Part shown: positions 24,418-33,378 of the stretch, one piece after another
Position numbering within the stretch: position 1 is the stretch's first letter
Layout: each line of letters starts with the position of its first letter
DNA from: an uncultured Maribacter sp.
GTDB taxonomy: Bacteria; Bacteroidota; Bacteroidia; Flavobacteriales; Flavobacteriaceae
Direction of reading: 5' to 3'
NCBI RefSeq assembly: GCF_947496775.1
Contig: NZ_CANMDU010000001.1
Location: 1 to 64,000 of the forward strand
DNA: 64,000 nucleotides
Program-made: the position numbers and the translations under genes
Notes under the pieces: generated by a model
Seen by the model: only the letters and a program-made list of their open reading frames with translations
Databases searched by the model: none
Told to the model about the DNA's origin: nothing

Positions 24418-25890
24418 TTATCTACTATAATTAGGAGATTCCTTAGTTATAGTAACGTCATGTGGATGACTTTCATTTATGCCACTTGCTGTAATTTTAA
24501 CAAAGCGACCTGTATTTTGTAATGTCTCTACATCTTTTGCTCCGCAGTATCCCATACCCGCACGTAAACCACCTACAAACTGATGGATACTCTCGAATAA
24601 TTCTCCTTTATAAGGAACACGACCAACAATACCCTCTGGTACTAATTTTTTAATATCATCTTCCACATCTTGGAAATAACGATCTTTACTACCCTGTTTC
24701 ATAGCTTCTACAGAACCCATTCCTCGGTAAGATTTAAACTTACGACCTTCATAGATAATAGTTTCTCCCGGAGATTCTTTGGTTCCTGCCAATAAAGAAC
24801 CTAACATTACTGTATCCGCACCTGCGGCAATTGCTTTAGGAATATCTCCCGTATAACGAATACCACCATCCGCAATAACTGGCACTCCACTACCTTTAAT
24901 AGCCGCAGCAACTTCTAACACTGCCGAAAATTGAGGAAAACCAACACCTGCAACGACACGAGTAGTACATATAGAACCAGGCCCTATACCTACTTTAACA
25001 GCATCTGCACCCGCTTCTACCAAATATTTAGCAGCTTCACCAGTTGCTATATTCCCAACAATTACTTCTAGTTTTGGAAACTTCTTTTTTACAGATTTTA
25101 GTGCAGCAACAACAGTTTTAGTATGCCCATGAGCAGTATCTATAACCACAGCATCTACTCCAGCATTTACTAATGCCTCTGCCCTATCAACAACATCGGC
25201 AGTAACACCCAAAGCGGCTGCTACACGTAATCGACCATACTGATCCTTATTCGCTATAGGTTTTTGCGTAAGTTTAGTAATATCTCTAAAGGTTATTAAA
25301 CCTACTAACTTATTATCTTTATCTACAACTGGTAATTTCTCTATTTTGTGTTCTTGTAAAATATCTTCAGCCTCAGCAAGTGACGTTCCCTCTGCTGCTG
25401 TTACCAAATTTTCTGAAGTCATAACTTCCGAAATAGGTCTATTATCATTCTTTTCAAAACGCAAATCACGATTGGTTACAATTCCTATGAGCTTTCCTTT
25501 ATCATCTACTATGGGAATTCCTCCAATACTATGCTCCTTCATATTAGCTTTTGCATCACTAACCTTAGAATCTAACGGCATTGTTACTGGATCCAAAATC
25601 ATTCCACTTTCTGCACGTTTTACTTTACGCACTTTGATCGCTTGCTGCTCAATGGTCATATTTTTATGAAGGACTCCTATACCTCCTTCTTGAGCCATAG
25701 CAATAGCCATACGTGATTCTGTTACGGTATCCATCGCTGCGGATACAATTGGAACATTAATGGTAATATTACGTGTAAATTTTGCTTTTATACTAACTTC
25801 TCTAGGAAGTACTTCGGAATAAGCAGGAACTAAGAGTACGTCATCATAAGTAAGACCTTCTCCAACAATTTTATCAAGATGTGCTTGCAT
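24418..25890 (-). CDS. guaB: Inosine-5'-monophosphate dehydrogenase
   Basis: Oxidises IMP to XMP with NAD, the committed step of GMP synthesis. The 490-residue protein has the TIM-barrel opening [18 protein letters not shown], a pair of CBS domains (about 95-210), the catalytic Cys loop [17 protein letters not shown], and the flap with [10 protein letters not shown]. It is full length and normal. The short leader contains a perfect 8-bp inverted repeat immediately before the start codon, suggesting control of this gene. A convergent terminator follows. Confidence 0.98.
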   Translation of the reverse strand: MQAHLDKIVGEGLTYDDVLLVPAYSEVLPREVSIKAKFTRNITINVPIVSAAMDTVTESRMAIAMAQEGGIGVLHKNMTIEQQAIKVRKVKRAESGMILDPVTMPLDSKVSDAKANMKEHSIGGIPIVDDKGKLIGIVTNRDLRFEKNDNRPISEVMTSENLVTAAEGTSLAEAEDILQEHKIEKLPVVDKDNKLVGLITFRDITKLTQKPIANKDQYGRLRVAAALGVTADVVDRAEALVNAGVDAVVIDTAHGHTKTVVAALKSVKKKFPKLEVIVGNIATGEAAKYLVEAGADAVKVGIGPGSICTTRVVAGVGFPQFSAVLEVAAAIKGSGVPVIADGGIRYTGDIPKAIAAGADTVMLGSLLAGTKESPGETIIYEGRKFKSYRGMGSVEAMKQGSKDRYFQDVEDDIKKLVPEGIVGRVPYKGELFESIHQFVGGLRAGMGYCGAKDVETLQNTGRFVKITASGINESHPHDVTITKESPNYSR

Positions 25891-25891
25891 A

Positions 25892-25910
25892 GCAATTAAG
25901 GATTAATTGC
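25892..25910 (-). promoter_or_regulatory. Perfect inverted repeat at the guaB transcription start
   Basis: GCAATTAA-GGA-TTAATTGC lies between the -7 box (25914-25921) and the ATG (25890). It would span the predicted start of transcription and most of the leader, so it could be an operator or an mRNA hairpin at the ribosome site. The binding factor is unknown. Confidence 0.45.
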
Positions 25911-25913
25911 GTG

Positions 25914-25921
25914 CAAATATA
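25914..25921 (-). promoter_or_regulatory. guaB promoter -7 element (TATATTTG)
   Basis: Exact TAnnTTTG match on the minus strand, 23 nt before the guaB ATG. Confidence 0.65.
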
Positions 25922-25942
25922 GGTATTTTATTTCGGAAATAT

Positions 25943-26443
25943 TTAAGCGTAGCGGTTAGACTTATAAAACAATTGAAAAAACACCATAAGGGAAGAAAAT
26001 AGGAATGTTAAAGTCATTAGTATACCAGAGAAAATAACCACATATTTCATCCATCCAATTCCCGTCCAAAGAAAATAAATTCCTCCAAAAGTTAGCATAA
26101 CCGATAGAAAAGGTTCTACCGTTAAAAACAATTTTATTTTTTTGGGAGCCTTAGTTAACCAAACTAATACTCCTAACAAAAAAAAGATAAGTGACATTGA
26201 TAATACATGCGTATGCACTGTGGTTAACATTTCTCGTTCACTCTTTTTAAATTTCATTATCTCAGCATCTTCATCTTCTTCATTGCCCTGGTAATTTTCT
26301 TGTATCCCAGACGGTGTCCCTGCACTTGTTTCATTTACAAATAACAAGCCTGTATAAAAACCAACGGAAAGAATAATAACAAATGCTCCTATAAAGATTT
26401 TTACCTCTTTTGGTAATGACAATAAAAATCCATTGTACTGCAT
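25943..26443 (-). CDS. Four-helix inner-membrane protein at the end of the iron locus
   Basis: A 166-residue protein with about four hydrophobic helices. The first (about 14-34) is followed by an acidic loop with NEEDEDAEIMKF. His73 and His75 of the segment TVHTHVLSMSL lie in or near helix 2, and could bind a metal or haem. I do not recognise a named family. It starts 4 bp after the haem-binding-domain protein gene and is surely cotranscribed with it, so a role in electron transfer or haem handling is an inference from context. Confidence 0.7.
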   Translation of the reverse strand: MQYNGFLLSLPKEVKIFIGAFVIILSVGFYTGLLFVNETSAGTPSGIQENYQGNEEDEDAEIMKFKKSEREMLTTVHTHVLSMSLIFFLLGVLVWLTKAPKKIKLFLTVEPFLSVMLTFGGIYFLWTGIGWMKYVVIFSGILMTLTFLFSSLMVFFQLFYKSNRYA

Positions 26444-26447
26444 TCTA

Positions 26448-26906
26448 TTAGTTCAACTTATAAATTGCACGAGTCTTTTTCGCCCAATTAATTAAAGCTT
26501 CTTTTTCTTCTTCGGTAATACTACCATGTGTCCAGGTATACTCCTTTAAAGGCATTTTGTTCTCTTCAACTTCCTCTATTAACTCATCTAATTTATGGTC
26601 TTTCTTTTTATCGCTATACGCGTTCCACTCGGTAAGATTAAAATGCTCATTACCTTCTTCTATATGATCTGCCATCCATAGTGAAATTGGAGATATTTTA
26701 GAGTACCAAGGGTATTCCGTTTTATTACTATGGCAGTCATAACAATTGTTTTTTAAAATAGCTACAACTTCTTTAGAAGGTTTTGTCTCTTTTTCAAAAT
26801 TTGCAACATCTCTAAAATCTGCATTATTTAACTCTGGGCTAAAAAATTGCATTACTACAAGTACAATAAAGAATAGAACAAAGATTTTTTTGATATTTTT
26901 TTTCAT
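26448..26906 (-). CDS. Haem-binding domain protein (single CxxCH)
   Basis: The 152-residue protein has an N-terminal membrane anchor (about 8-22) and a periplasmic haem-binding domain of the Bacteroidota type. The single c-type haem motif CYDCHS (Cys55, Cys58, His59) is followed by TEYPWYSKISPISLWMADHI and a late LINWAKKTRAIY. Such proteins bind one covalent haem and are often found beside cytochromes or iron-uptake receptors. It lies 18 bp downstream of the TonB-dependent receptor and 4 bp upstream of the membrane protein, so the three form one transcription unit. Confidence 0.9.
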   Translation of the reverse strand: MKKNIKKIFVLFFIVLVVMQFFSPELNNADFRDVANFEKETKPSKEVVAILKNNCYDCHSNKTEYPWYSKISPISLWMADHIEEGNEHFNLTEWNAYSDKKKDHKLDELIEEVEENKMPLKEYTWTHGSITEEEKEALINWAKKTRAIYKLN

Positions 26907-26924
26907 AAGGATGTATATTTTTTA

Positions 26925-29354
26925 TTATAGTTTAAATTGAAGTGTTGCATAAAAATTTCTCGGAGCAGAGGTTATAATTCCTGGTCCTGGATACCCTGTA
27001 GCTCGTCGAGTAAAATACGCTTTATCTAAAACATTATTTATACCAGTTTCTAGCTTAAAACTCTTATAACTATAGGATAACGAAAAATCTAAGACATTAT
27101 ACGCTGGAATCTCACCAATAACACCACTTAAATTACCCTCAACAGAATTAGATGCGTCTGTAAATTGCTGGGAAAGGTAAGTATATTGAATATTTGACAA
27201 TAGGTTCTTATACCCGAATCTTATTCCTGTTTTAAAATTTAAATTAGGTATAAATTCCACTTTATTACCCTCTACTCCGTTCTCTTGCGATTTTGTATAT
27301 TTTGAATCAATTACCGATGTATTTACAAAATAGTTAAAACTAAACTTATTACTATTAATAAATAGCTTATTCAAGTTAAAATCTATCAATGATTCTGCTC
27401 CATACATTACTGCGTCGCCAACATTTCCTCTCTCACTTTTAACACTACCATCATTAAGCACTTTTTGAATAAAACCAATTCTTTCTTTATAAAACAACCC
27501 AAAAAAACCAATATCATAGGATATCAAATTTTTATAATTACCCCTTACACCTAAATCCGTAGTAAACCCTTTTTCGTCATCAATATCTGGGCTAATGATA
27601 AAGGCAGGATTAACAATACTAATATCCGAAAAAGTTACCGATCTATAGTTCTGAGATATATTACCATAAACTTCTACATCTACTTTTGGCTTATATCCTA
27701 TTCCAATTCCTAAAAGAGCAAAAGAACGCTCTCTTTTATCACTATCTTCAATGGTCTCATTTAAAATTACGTTACCTGCTGCATCTGTATTTATATTCTT
27801 AAAAAAACCGTCGCTTTCAGTTTTGATATATTCTAACCGAAAACCGGGAGTTAAGGACAACTTTTCAGACAAATACAAAATATTCTCTCCAAAAAGTGCT
27901 GCGTTTAAATTTGGGTATTCGTATTGGGATTGATTCGTGTAATTAGGATAATCTTGCAATTGAAAATTGAAGTTGGAGTCACTACCATTAGATCCAGGCC
28001 CTTGTTGTCCTGTATTATCTGCTTTATAAAATTTAGAGCCAATTAAAAATGTAGATTTCTTTTTAAAAATGTTGTAATTATGAAGAATCCGAGCTTCGAA
28101 ACCAAAATTATTAAAATCTCCTTTTATCAGGTCTCTTTCCAATCCAGGATCAATCTGATCCACTCTATTTGTTCTAAACCCTAAAGCATCTCTCGAGGCG
28201 TTTAATCCAAAAAAGTTAAAAGTAAAGTTAGTCTTTTCCGAAAATTCATGAGATAGTTTTAAATTGTACAAAAGCCAATCTACATGAAACCAGTTACGAG
28301 ATCTATTACTTTGATACGGATTAACCCTAAACATTTGATCATTTAAACCACCAGCTTGCTGAGCAACATAATTTAAATACGTAATTTCTCCTTCTAATTT
28401 ACTTTTCTTAGAAATTTGATATCCTAAATGAACATACCCATTTTTTGACTCAAATTCAGAATTTGGCCTAAAACCATCTCCTTTTTTAAAATTAAAAAAA
28501 GCATAATAACTAAATTTTTTCTTTGTACCCCCTAAACTTGTAAAATTAGTATACAAGCCATTACTACCTATAGTGTTTCTAGTAATTAGTTCTATGGATT
28601 TGTTTGGGTTTGGCTCTTTCATTATAAAATTAACCAAACCACCAAATTGAGTTCCGTATTGCAAAGAAGCAGCTCCTCTAATTATCTGCACTTCTTTAAG
28701 GGCCTCTGCTGCAGGCGTATAATAACTTTCTGGATACCCTAAAACATCGGCGCTAATATCATATCCGTTTTGTCGCGTATTAAAATTTGCCGTTCTATTG
28801 GGATCCAATCCTCTTCCGCCAATATTAAGTTGCAAACCTGCGTCATCATTCTGATAAATATTTAAACCCGCTACCTGACTGTATATTTGTCTTGCATTAT
28901 TAGAAGCTAAATTAGCCATAGATTGTTCCACTAATACAACTTCAGTTTTTTTACCAGCATATATAGAAGTTTCCTCTACATCTTTTAATCGTTTAATCTC
29001 AAAAACTTTAGCTTTTCTTGCTGTAACTTCTACTTCGGATAACTCTTCCCCCAAGGACTGTAGTGAAACACTTAACTCAGCATCTTTATTTACAACAAGG
29101 CTTTCTTCAAACACTTTAAAATTATAAGAAAAGAACACCAATGTAATGTTTTCTTTCTTAGTAACAAACTCGTAGTACCCATCTTTATTAGTTGTCGTTA
29201 TTTTGCCCAAGGCTTTATCATACACCTCAACGTTTTCCAAAACCGAATTATCATTCTGAGAAACAATTACTCCCGATATTTTATATTGAGCACTTAAAGA
29301 AATACTACACATAAAAAACACAACTAATACTCTATAATCCTTTAATTTCATCAT
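26925..29354 (-). CDS. TonB-dependent receptor (FecA/iron-type) with carboxypeptidase-regulatory domain
   Basis: An outer-membrane transporter of 809 residues. The signal peptide (about 1-23, ...SISLSAQ) is followed by a CarboxypepD_reg-like domain (about 24-105; YKISGVIVSQNDNSVLENVEV) and a plug domain (about 125-235; QLNIGGRGLDPNRTAN, QIIRGAASLQYGTQFGGLV). The rest is a 22-strand barrel ending in the aromatic YATLQFKL. It resembles ferric-dicitrate/siderophore-type receptors. Its start overlaps the 3' end of the HTTM gene by 23 bp, implying translational coupling. The substrate is unknown; an iron complex or haem is inferred from the neighbours (imelysin, haem-binding protein). Confidence 0.93.
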   Translation of the reverse strand: MMKLKDYRVLVVFFMCSISLSAQYKISGVIVSQNDNSVLENVEVYDKALGKITTTNKDGYYEFVTKKENITLVFFSYNFKVFEESLVVNKDAELSVSLQSLGEELSEVEVTARKAKVFEIKRLKDVEETSIYAGKKTEVVLVEQSMANLASNNARQIYSQVAGLNIYQNDDAGLQLNIGGRGLDPNRTANFNTRQNGYDISADVLGYPESYYTPAAEALKEVQIIRGAASLQYGTQFGGLVNFIMKEPNPNKSIELITRNTIGSNGLYTNFTSLGGTKKKFSYYAFFNFKKGDGFRPNSEFESKNGYVHLGYQISKKSKLEGEITYLNYVAQQAGGLNDQMFRVNPYQSNRSRNWFHVDWLLYNLKLSHEFSEKTNFTFNFFGLNASRDALGFRTNRVDQIDPGLERDLIKGDFNNFGFEARILHNYNIFKKKSTFLIGSKFYKADNTGQQGPGSNGSDSNFNFQLQDYPNYTNQSQYEYPNLNAALFGENILYLSEKLSLTPGFRLEYIKTESDGFFKNINTDAAGNVILNETIEDSDKRERSFALLGIGIGYKPKVDVEVYGNISQNYRSVTFSDISIVNPAFIISPDIDDEKGFTTDLGVRGNYKNLISYDIGFFGLFYKERIGFIQKVLNDGSVKSERGNVGDAVMYGAESLIDFNLNKLFINSNKFSFNYFVNTSVIDSKYTKSQENGVEGNKVEFIPNLNFKTGIRFGYKNLLSNIQYTYLSQQFTDASNSVEGNLSGVIGEIPAYNVLDFSLSYSYKSFKLETGINNVLDKAYFTRRATGYPGPGIITSAPRNFYATLQFKL

Positions 29355-30702
29355 TAAATGGTAATATCCATTGCTTATGTTTAAACAACTCTTTTTCTTT
29401 ATACAAATTTACTTCTTTATCTATAAATGGTTGACTTAATCTTCCATTTAATGCCACATAACAATCTACAAACACCTGTACATTTTCATACCCTTGTTTA
29501 GTAAAATGATTACCCAAAAAATGCGCATACTCCAAAATAAAATCTGGCTGAAAACTCATTTGTTTTTCTTGTAAAGGTGTTAAAAAGTCAGAATTATCCA
29601 CATAGAAAAACTTTTTGGTTTCAGCATCTACGATTTTAAAGTTTGCAATTCCCATTTTCTCCATCAACATAACCCTCCATGAAAATCTATATCCCTCTTC
29701 AGTCCAAAACAACTCTCCAGGATACAATAGGTAACGCCAAGGAAATAACAATTGAAAAACTAGAAATAAACCAACAATAAATACTATACTTTTTTTATAA
29801 GGCTTAATTGCTTTTTTCCTATTTACAGAGATATTCGAGGTTAACAACAAATTATTTATAGGTTTTAATAACTTTTTAATTATGGTTATAATTTTGTTAT
29901 GAAACTCACTATCAAAAAATATAATAGCACCTATAATCATAATATACGGGAACATTCCTATTGGAAATAAAACTCTTGTAAAAACATGAAAAAACACTAC
30001 TAATACAAAAGCCAATATCCTTGTCCTTTTATAAAGCAACAAAAAAGGTATTAACAAATCGTAAAGCATACCGGACCAACTCATCGCAAAATGAAACCAA
30101 TTTTCTTGCATTAATGTTTCCCCAAGAATTGGTAGGTCGTATTTAGACGGAAGCCATATTTTTAGGGGCATTGCCTTATATAACCAATCAGAATTAATTT
30201 TCGCCAAACCTGCATAAAAATAAACAATTCCCAATACCAATTTAAGAGAATCAACTGTCCATTTAGGAACTTTTTTATATTCCTTTTTTGCAATAATAGC
30301 ATCTATTGAAAAAGACACATTAGCTGGCAAAAAACACATCAAAAAACTAGTAATACTTATAAAATAATAGTGATTTAAATAGGTAGTTTTATCCATTAAC
30401 TCTATATAAGTAAAGCTTAGAAAAAACATTACAATAGACAATCTATATTTATACCCTATTGCAACAAAAAAAGCAGATATTCCGCACAGAAGGAAAAGTA
30501 AATAAGTATAATCTCCTATTGTCTTTACCCACTCAAAACCGAAATATTTAAAATGAAATTTAGGAGAAATATATAACGTTTCTATCCAGCCCTTAAGCCA
30601 AAATCTAACAATACTTAAACACATCATTATACCAAAACCAATACGAAAAACTACCAAAGAGGAACTAGAGACCTTCCTATTTAAATACGCATTAATTTCC
30701 AT
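29332..30702 (-). CDS. HTTM domain membrane protein (vitamin-K gamma-carboxylase-like)
   Basis: A 456-residue protein with several hydrophobic helices from residue 17 onward and a soluble C-terminal part (about 345-456). The HTTM signature is visible as KLVLGIVYFYAGLAKINSDW, with preceding MDKTTYLNHYYFISITSFLMCFLPAN and a later FMLFEWRY-like segment FPWRYLLYPGELFWTEEGYRFSWR. The family includes eukaryotic vitamin-K-dependent gamma-glutamyl carboxylase. Bacterial members are mostly uncharacterised and their residues for catalysis cannot be confirmed here. Sandwiched between imelysin and TonB receptor genes, it probably assists uptake, for example by modifying or assembling a partner. Confidence 0.88.
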   Translation of the reverse strand: MEINAYLNRKVSSSSLVVFRIGFGIMMCLSIVRFWLKGWIETLYISPKFHFKYFGFEWVKTIGDYTYLLFLLCGISAFFVAIGYKYRLSIVMFFLSFTYIELMDKTTYLNHYYFISITSFLMCFLPANVSFSIDAIIAKKEYKKVPKWTVDSLKLVLGIVYFYAGLAKINSDWLYKAMPLKIWLPSKYDLPILGETLMQENWFHFAMSWSGMLYDLLIPFLLLYKRTRILAFVLVVFFHVFTRVLFPIGMFPYIMIIGAIIFFDSEFHNKIITIIKKLLKPINNLLLTSNISVNRKKAIKPYKKSIVFIVGLFLVFQLLFPWRYLLYPGELFWTEEGYRFSWRVMLMEKMGIANFKIVDAETKKFFYVDNSDFLTPLQEKQMSFQPDFILEYAHFLGNHFTKQGYENVQVFVDCYVALNGRLSQPFIDKEVNLYKEKELFKHKQWILPFNDEIKGL

Positions 30703-30733
30703 GAGTTTATCTTACACCTTATAATTAAACAAA

Positions 30734-30768
30734 AAAAGGTCGTCCATTAACCATATAGACAACCTTTT
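30734..30768 (-). terminator. Terminator between imelysin and HTTM genes
   Basis: AAAAGGTCGTC pairs with GACAACCTTTT with one mismatch. On the minus strand the hairpin is followed by a run of seven T, 20 bp beyond the imelysin stop. It would reduce transcription of the HTTM-TonB receptor part. Confidence 0.75.
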
Positions 30769-30787
30769 CAAATATATTTTCTAATAA

Positions 30788-31900
30788 CTAATCTCCATCT
30801 GCATCCACATAGTCTACACTAATATTAAAGGCTTGCAACATATCCACCTTTAAAGAAACAACATTTAATTGCAAAGCATCATAGGCTTGAGTTACTTTAG
30901 TATTATCTGTGTTTATTTGATTATAAAAACTATCCTCTAAATCATTAATTTTTTGACGAGCAGTATTGAATTGACTATTCACAAGATTTCCTAAATTCTC
31001 CTTATTCAAACTCTGTAAATGAGAGTTATAGCCTTTATCCTCTGTGTTACCATTATATTTCTTACCGTTAAAAAAGTCTTGCGTTGCTTTCAAGGCTTCC
31101 AAAGCTAAAACTTTAGAAGCTTCTTTATTATATAAAGCCTCTACCCTATCTGGTAAAGGATTTGTTGAAAAGTTCCCCGCAGGTGTTCCAATTTTGTTTG
31201 CCCTAAGCCCTTTTTCATAGTAGAAAATAAAATCGTTTACTAATTTATTATAGGCACTTGAAGCCGTATTAGATGTACTACCTATAAAGGTAGTTCTATA
31301 GGATGACGTCCAATCATTTAATACTGTTTCCGTTAAATTTTTCATTTGAACTACTACATCAGACAAATATGTTTTGTAATTAGCAGCATCTGCATTTGTT
31401 GTATACTTAACAAGTATTTCTGCATCATCATTAACCCCTAAACCGTATAACATATAATCCAAAGCAGGAAAACCAACTGCATCATTATTATTAACATGTG
31501 TTAAATCATAATTTCCTGATGAAATATTTTCTTCTATATCCGCGGTATTTGTGGGATATATGTTCATTTGAAAATAATATAAAATTTCTTCGGCCTTACC
31601 AATGTTATGCATCTCTACATATTGCCATACTTTATAAGCTGCTAACCACGAAGTTCGTAAATTATCTAAATTCTCTTGATTTGGTGTAGCTATAAAAATA
31701 TCTTTTTTTGAATTTAAATCCTCTAGCTTAGAATTTAAATCTTGAAGCGATGGTATAATTATGTTATCCGCTAAATTGATTAAGACAACCCCTCTATCAA
31801 AATTATCTTTACCTCCTCCTTCTGGTGAATCATCAGATGAAGAGGAACAAGAAACACCTAAAATTAGGACAATAATTACTGTAAAAAATCTTTTAACCAT
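30788..31900 (-). CDS. Imelysin-family lipoprotein (iron-regulated peptidase_M75-like)
   Basis: The 370-residue protein has a lipoprotein signal (lipobox LGVSC, Cys18) followed by a Ser-rich linker with Asp-Asp (SSSSDDSPEGG), which resembles Bacteroidota surface-export signals. The imelysin fold is indicated by a helical bundle with NLRTSWLAAYKVWQYVE and GFPALDYMLYG. Imelysins (IrpA, ICMP/Psp, EfeO relatives) bind iron or haem at the cell surface or in the periplasm. Peptidase activity is not established. It lies between a DUF4856 gene and the HTTM gene and has its own promoter and terminator. Confidence 0.92.
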   Translation of the reverse strand: MVKRFFTVIIVLILGVSCSSSSDDSPEGGGKDNFDRGVVLINLADNIIIPSLQDLNSKLEDLNSKKDIFIATPNQENLDNLRTSWLAAYKVWQYVEMHNIGKAEEILYYFQMNIYPTNTADIEENISSGNYDLTHVNNNDAVGFPALDYMLYGLGVNDDAEILVKYTTNADAANYKTYLSDVVVQMKNLTETVLNDWTSSYRTTFIGSTSNTASSAYNKLVNDFIFYYEKGLRANKIGTPAGNFSTNPLPDRVEALYNKEASKVLALEALKATQDFFNGKKYNGNTEDKGYNSHLQSLNKENLGNLVNSQFNTARQKINDLEDSFYNQINTDNTKVTQAYDALQLNVVSLKVDMLQAFNISVDYVDADGD

Positions 31901-31932
31901 AACATGTAAATTATCTTTTTAAAACTAATCTG

Positions 31933-31940
31933 CAAAAATA
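31933..31940 (-). promoter_or_regulatory. Imelysin promoter -7 element (TATTTTTG)
   Basis: Exact TAnnTTTG match, 32 nt before the imelysin start. It lies directly downstream (minus direction) of the large hairpin at 31944-31980. Confidence 0.6.
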
Positions 31941-31943
31941 CTA

Positions 31944-31980
31944 AAAGTAGTTGTTATGCCGGCGCATAACAACTACTTAG
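31944..31980 (-). terminator. Strong hairpin between DUF4856 and imelysin genes
   Basis: CTAA(A)AGTAGTTGTTATGC pairs with GCATAACAACTACTTAG (about 16 bp, one bulge) around a 3-nt loop. T-rich DNA follows on the minus strand. It can terminate the DUF4856 transcript, and it also sits just upstream of the imelysin -7 box, so an operator role is possible. Confidence 0.65.
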
Positions 31981-32019
31981 TTTTTTAAACCGTTAACAGA
32001 GATTTCAAAGCTCTACTAA

Positions 32020-33225
32020 CTAGTTTGCAGCTTGTGCTGATGTAAAACCAAATTCTGTTGCAATTTCGTCCGAAATAGAATCTAACGTTTCAGGAGTTAC
32101 ATCCCAAAAACCATTACCTTCCGTTAATTGCTCTAAAAAGGTATCCACTTCTGCCTTAGAAAAATATGCCTCTGTTGAATTTGGCTTGCGTGTAAACTGT
32201 AAGCTATAAACAAATCCATAACCCTCTGATAAATCATGAAATGCCGCTGCATTATCAATTCCTAATACGGACTTTCCTGACTGCAAGTAATGCGCCGCTC
32301 TTACTGCTACAACCTTAGATATATTTTCTCTAATAATTTCTGCTTGTTCATCACGAACTTTATAATCCTTTGCAACAATTGCCGCTCTTCCTAATTTAAA
32401 TGCATTAAAAATCGTTGCTGCAATTCCTGCAAAATCTGAATCTCCTTCTACTCTAGATAAATATTTATTTAAAAAACCATCCGCACCTAATTCTGGTATG
32501 GCAGCATTATCCTCTGCTCCATATAAATAACCATAAGCTTCATCCCATTTATGCTCCATAGTAGTATAAGTAACACCATCTTTATCTGCAGTACCACTAT
32601 CATTATTAACTCTATTATCACCTGCATCTAAAACGGAAGGACTTAGATAATTGTTCAACATTTGATCCACCATTAATCCACCTATTAAAGATTTAGCAAA
32701 AGCTTGGTTATATTCCAACCCTTTACCATTAATGTATCTTGTAGAACCCCCACCAGCTTCTTGCAATTGGCCGGCATTACCTGCTGTTGCAGTAACAGCC
32801 CAATTTGGAAAAACCTCTGTAACTTGACTAGCTATAAAACCATCAAAATCTGCTTTTATAGCGTTTGCTTCCGTTGAATTAGCTGAAAAATAATCTGAAG
32901 AAGCAGCTACTTTACTACGTATACTTTTTCCTGATGCGTTTAAATCTGAATCACTAAAATCCGAATCCCCTTCTACATGAGCAAACATTCCTTCTAACTC
33001 CATTTGAGTCTTTGCATTATCTTTTAATGCAGAGGCTAATTCTCCTGCCATTGCTATTCTGGTAGTCTGTCCTCCAAAACTAACGGTAGACTGACCATCT
33101 CTTTCAAAAGTATAATTTACAGGATTATTAATAATTATATCACCACCTCCGTCGTTATCATCAGAATCGCAAGAAACAAAAAGCATGCTTGTTATTGCAG
33201 TTAGGGTAATTAAGACTTTTTTCAT
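32020..33225 (-). CDS. DUF4856 lipoprotein
   Basis: The 401-residue lipoprotein has a lipobox (LFVSC, Cys19) followed by DSDDNDGG, an acidic export-like signal seen on surface-exposed Bacteroidota lipoproteins. The body matches DUF4856: NYTFERDGQSTVSFGGQTTRIAM, then EHKWDEAYGYLYG and EGYGFVYSLQFTRKP. The family occurs next to imelysin and TonB receptor genes and appears distantly imelysin-like (helical, repeated WDEAYGY segment). It has a strong promoter and is the first gene of the iron locus. Binding of iron or haem at the surface is inferred. Confidence 0.88.
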   Translation of the reverse strand: MKKVLITLTAITSMLFVSCDSDDNDGGGDIIINNPVNYTFERDGQSTVSFGGQTTRIAMAGELASALKDNAKTQMELEGMFAHVEGDSDFSDSDLNASGKSIRSKVAASSDYFSANSTEANAIKADFDGFIASQVTEVFPNWAVTATAGNAGQLQEAGGGSTRYINGKGLEYNQAFAKSLIGGLMVDQMLNNYLSPSVLDAGDNRVNNDSGTADKDGVTYTTMEHKWDEAYGYLYGAEDNAAIPELGADGFLNKYLSRVEGDSDFAGIAATIFNAFKLGRAAIVAKDYKVRDEQAEIIRENISKVVAVRAAHYLQSGKSVLGIDNAAAFHDLSEGYGFVYSLQFTRKPNSTEAYFSKAEVDTFLEQLTEGNGFWDVTPETLDSISDEIATEFGFTSAQAAN

Positions 33226-33266
33226 TATTATATTAATTTAGACTTGTTTTAAATAATTTTCTTGTG

Positions 33267-33299
33267 CAAAAATAATCCCAAAATTGGAATACACAACAA
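33267..33299 (-). promoter_or_regulatory. Promoter of the iron locus
   Basis: On the minus strand a TTG-TTG (33294-33299) precedes TATTTTTG (33267-33274) with 19 nt between, a good -33/-7 pair. It lies 41 nt before the DUF4856 start. No Fur box was recognised with confidence. Confidence 0.65.
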
Positions 33300-33378
33300 T
33301 TATTTGTAATAAATCTAAATAAACTTAACGAACAATAAATAAAATCAGGACAAACTACTATATATAAGCAACTTAAGT

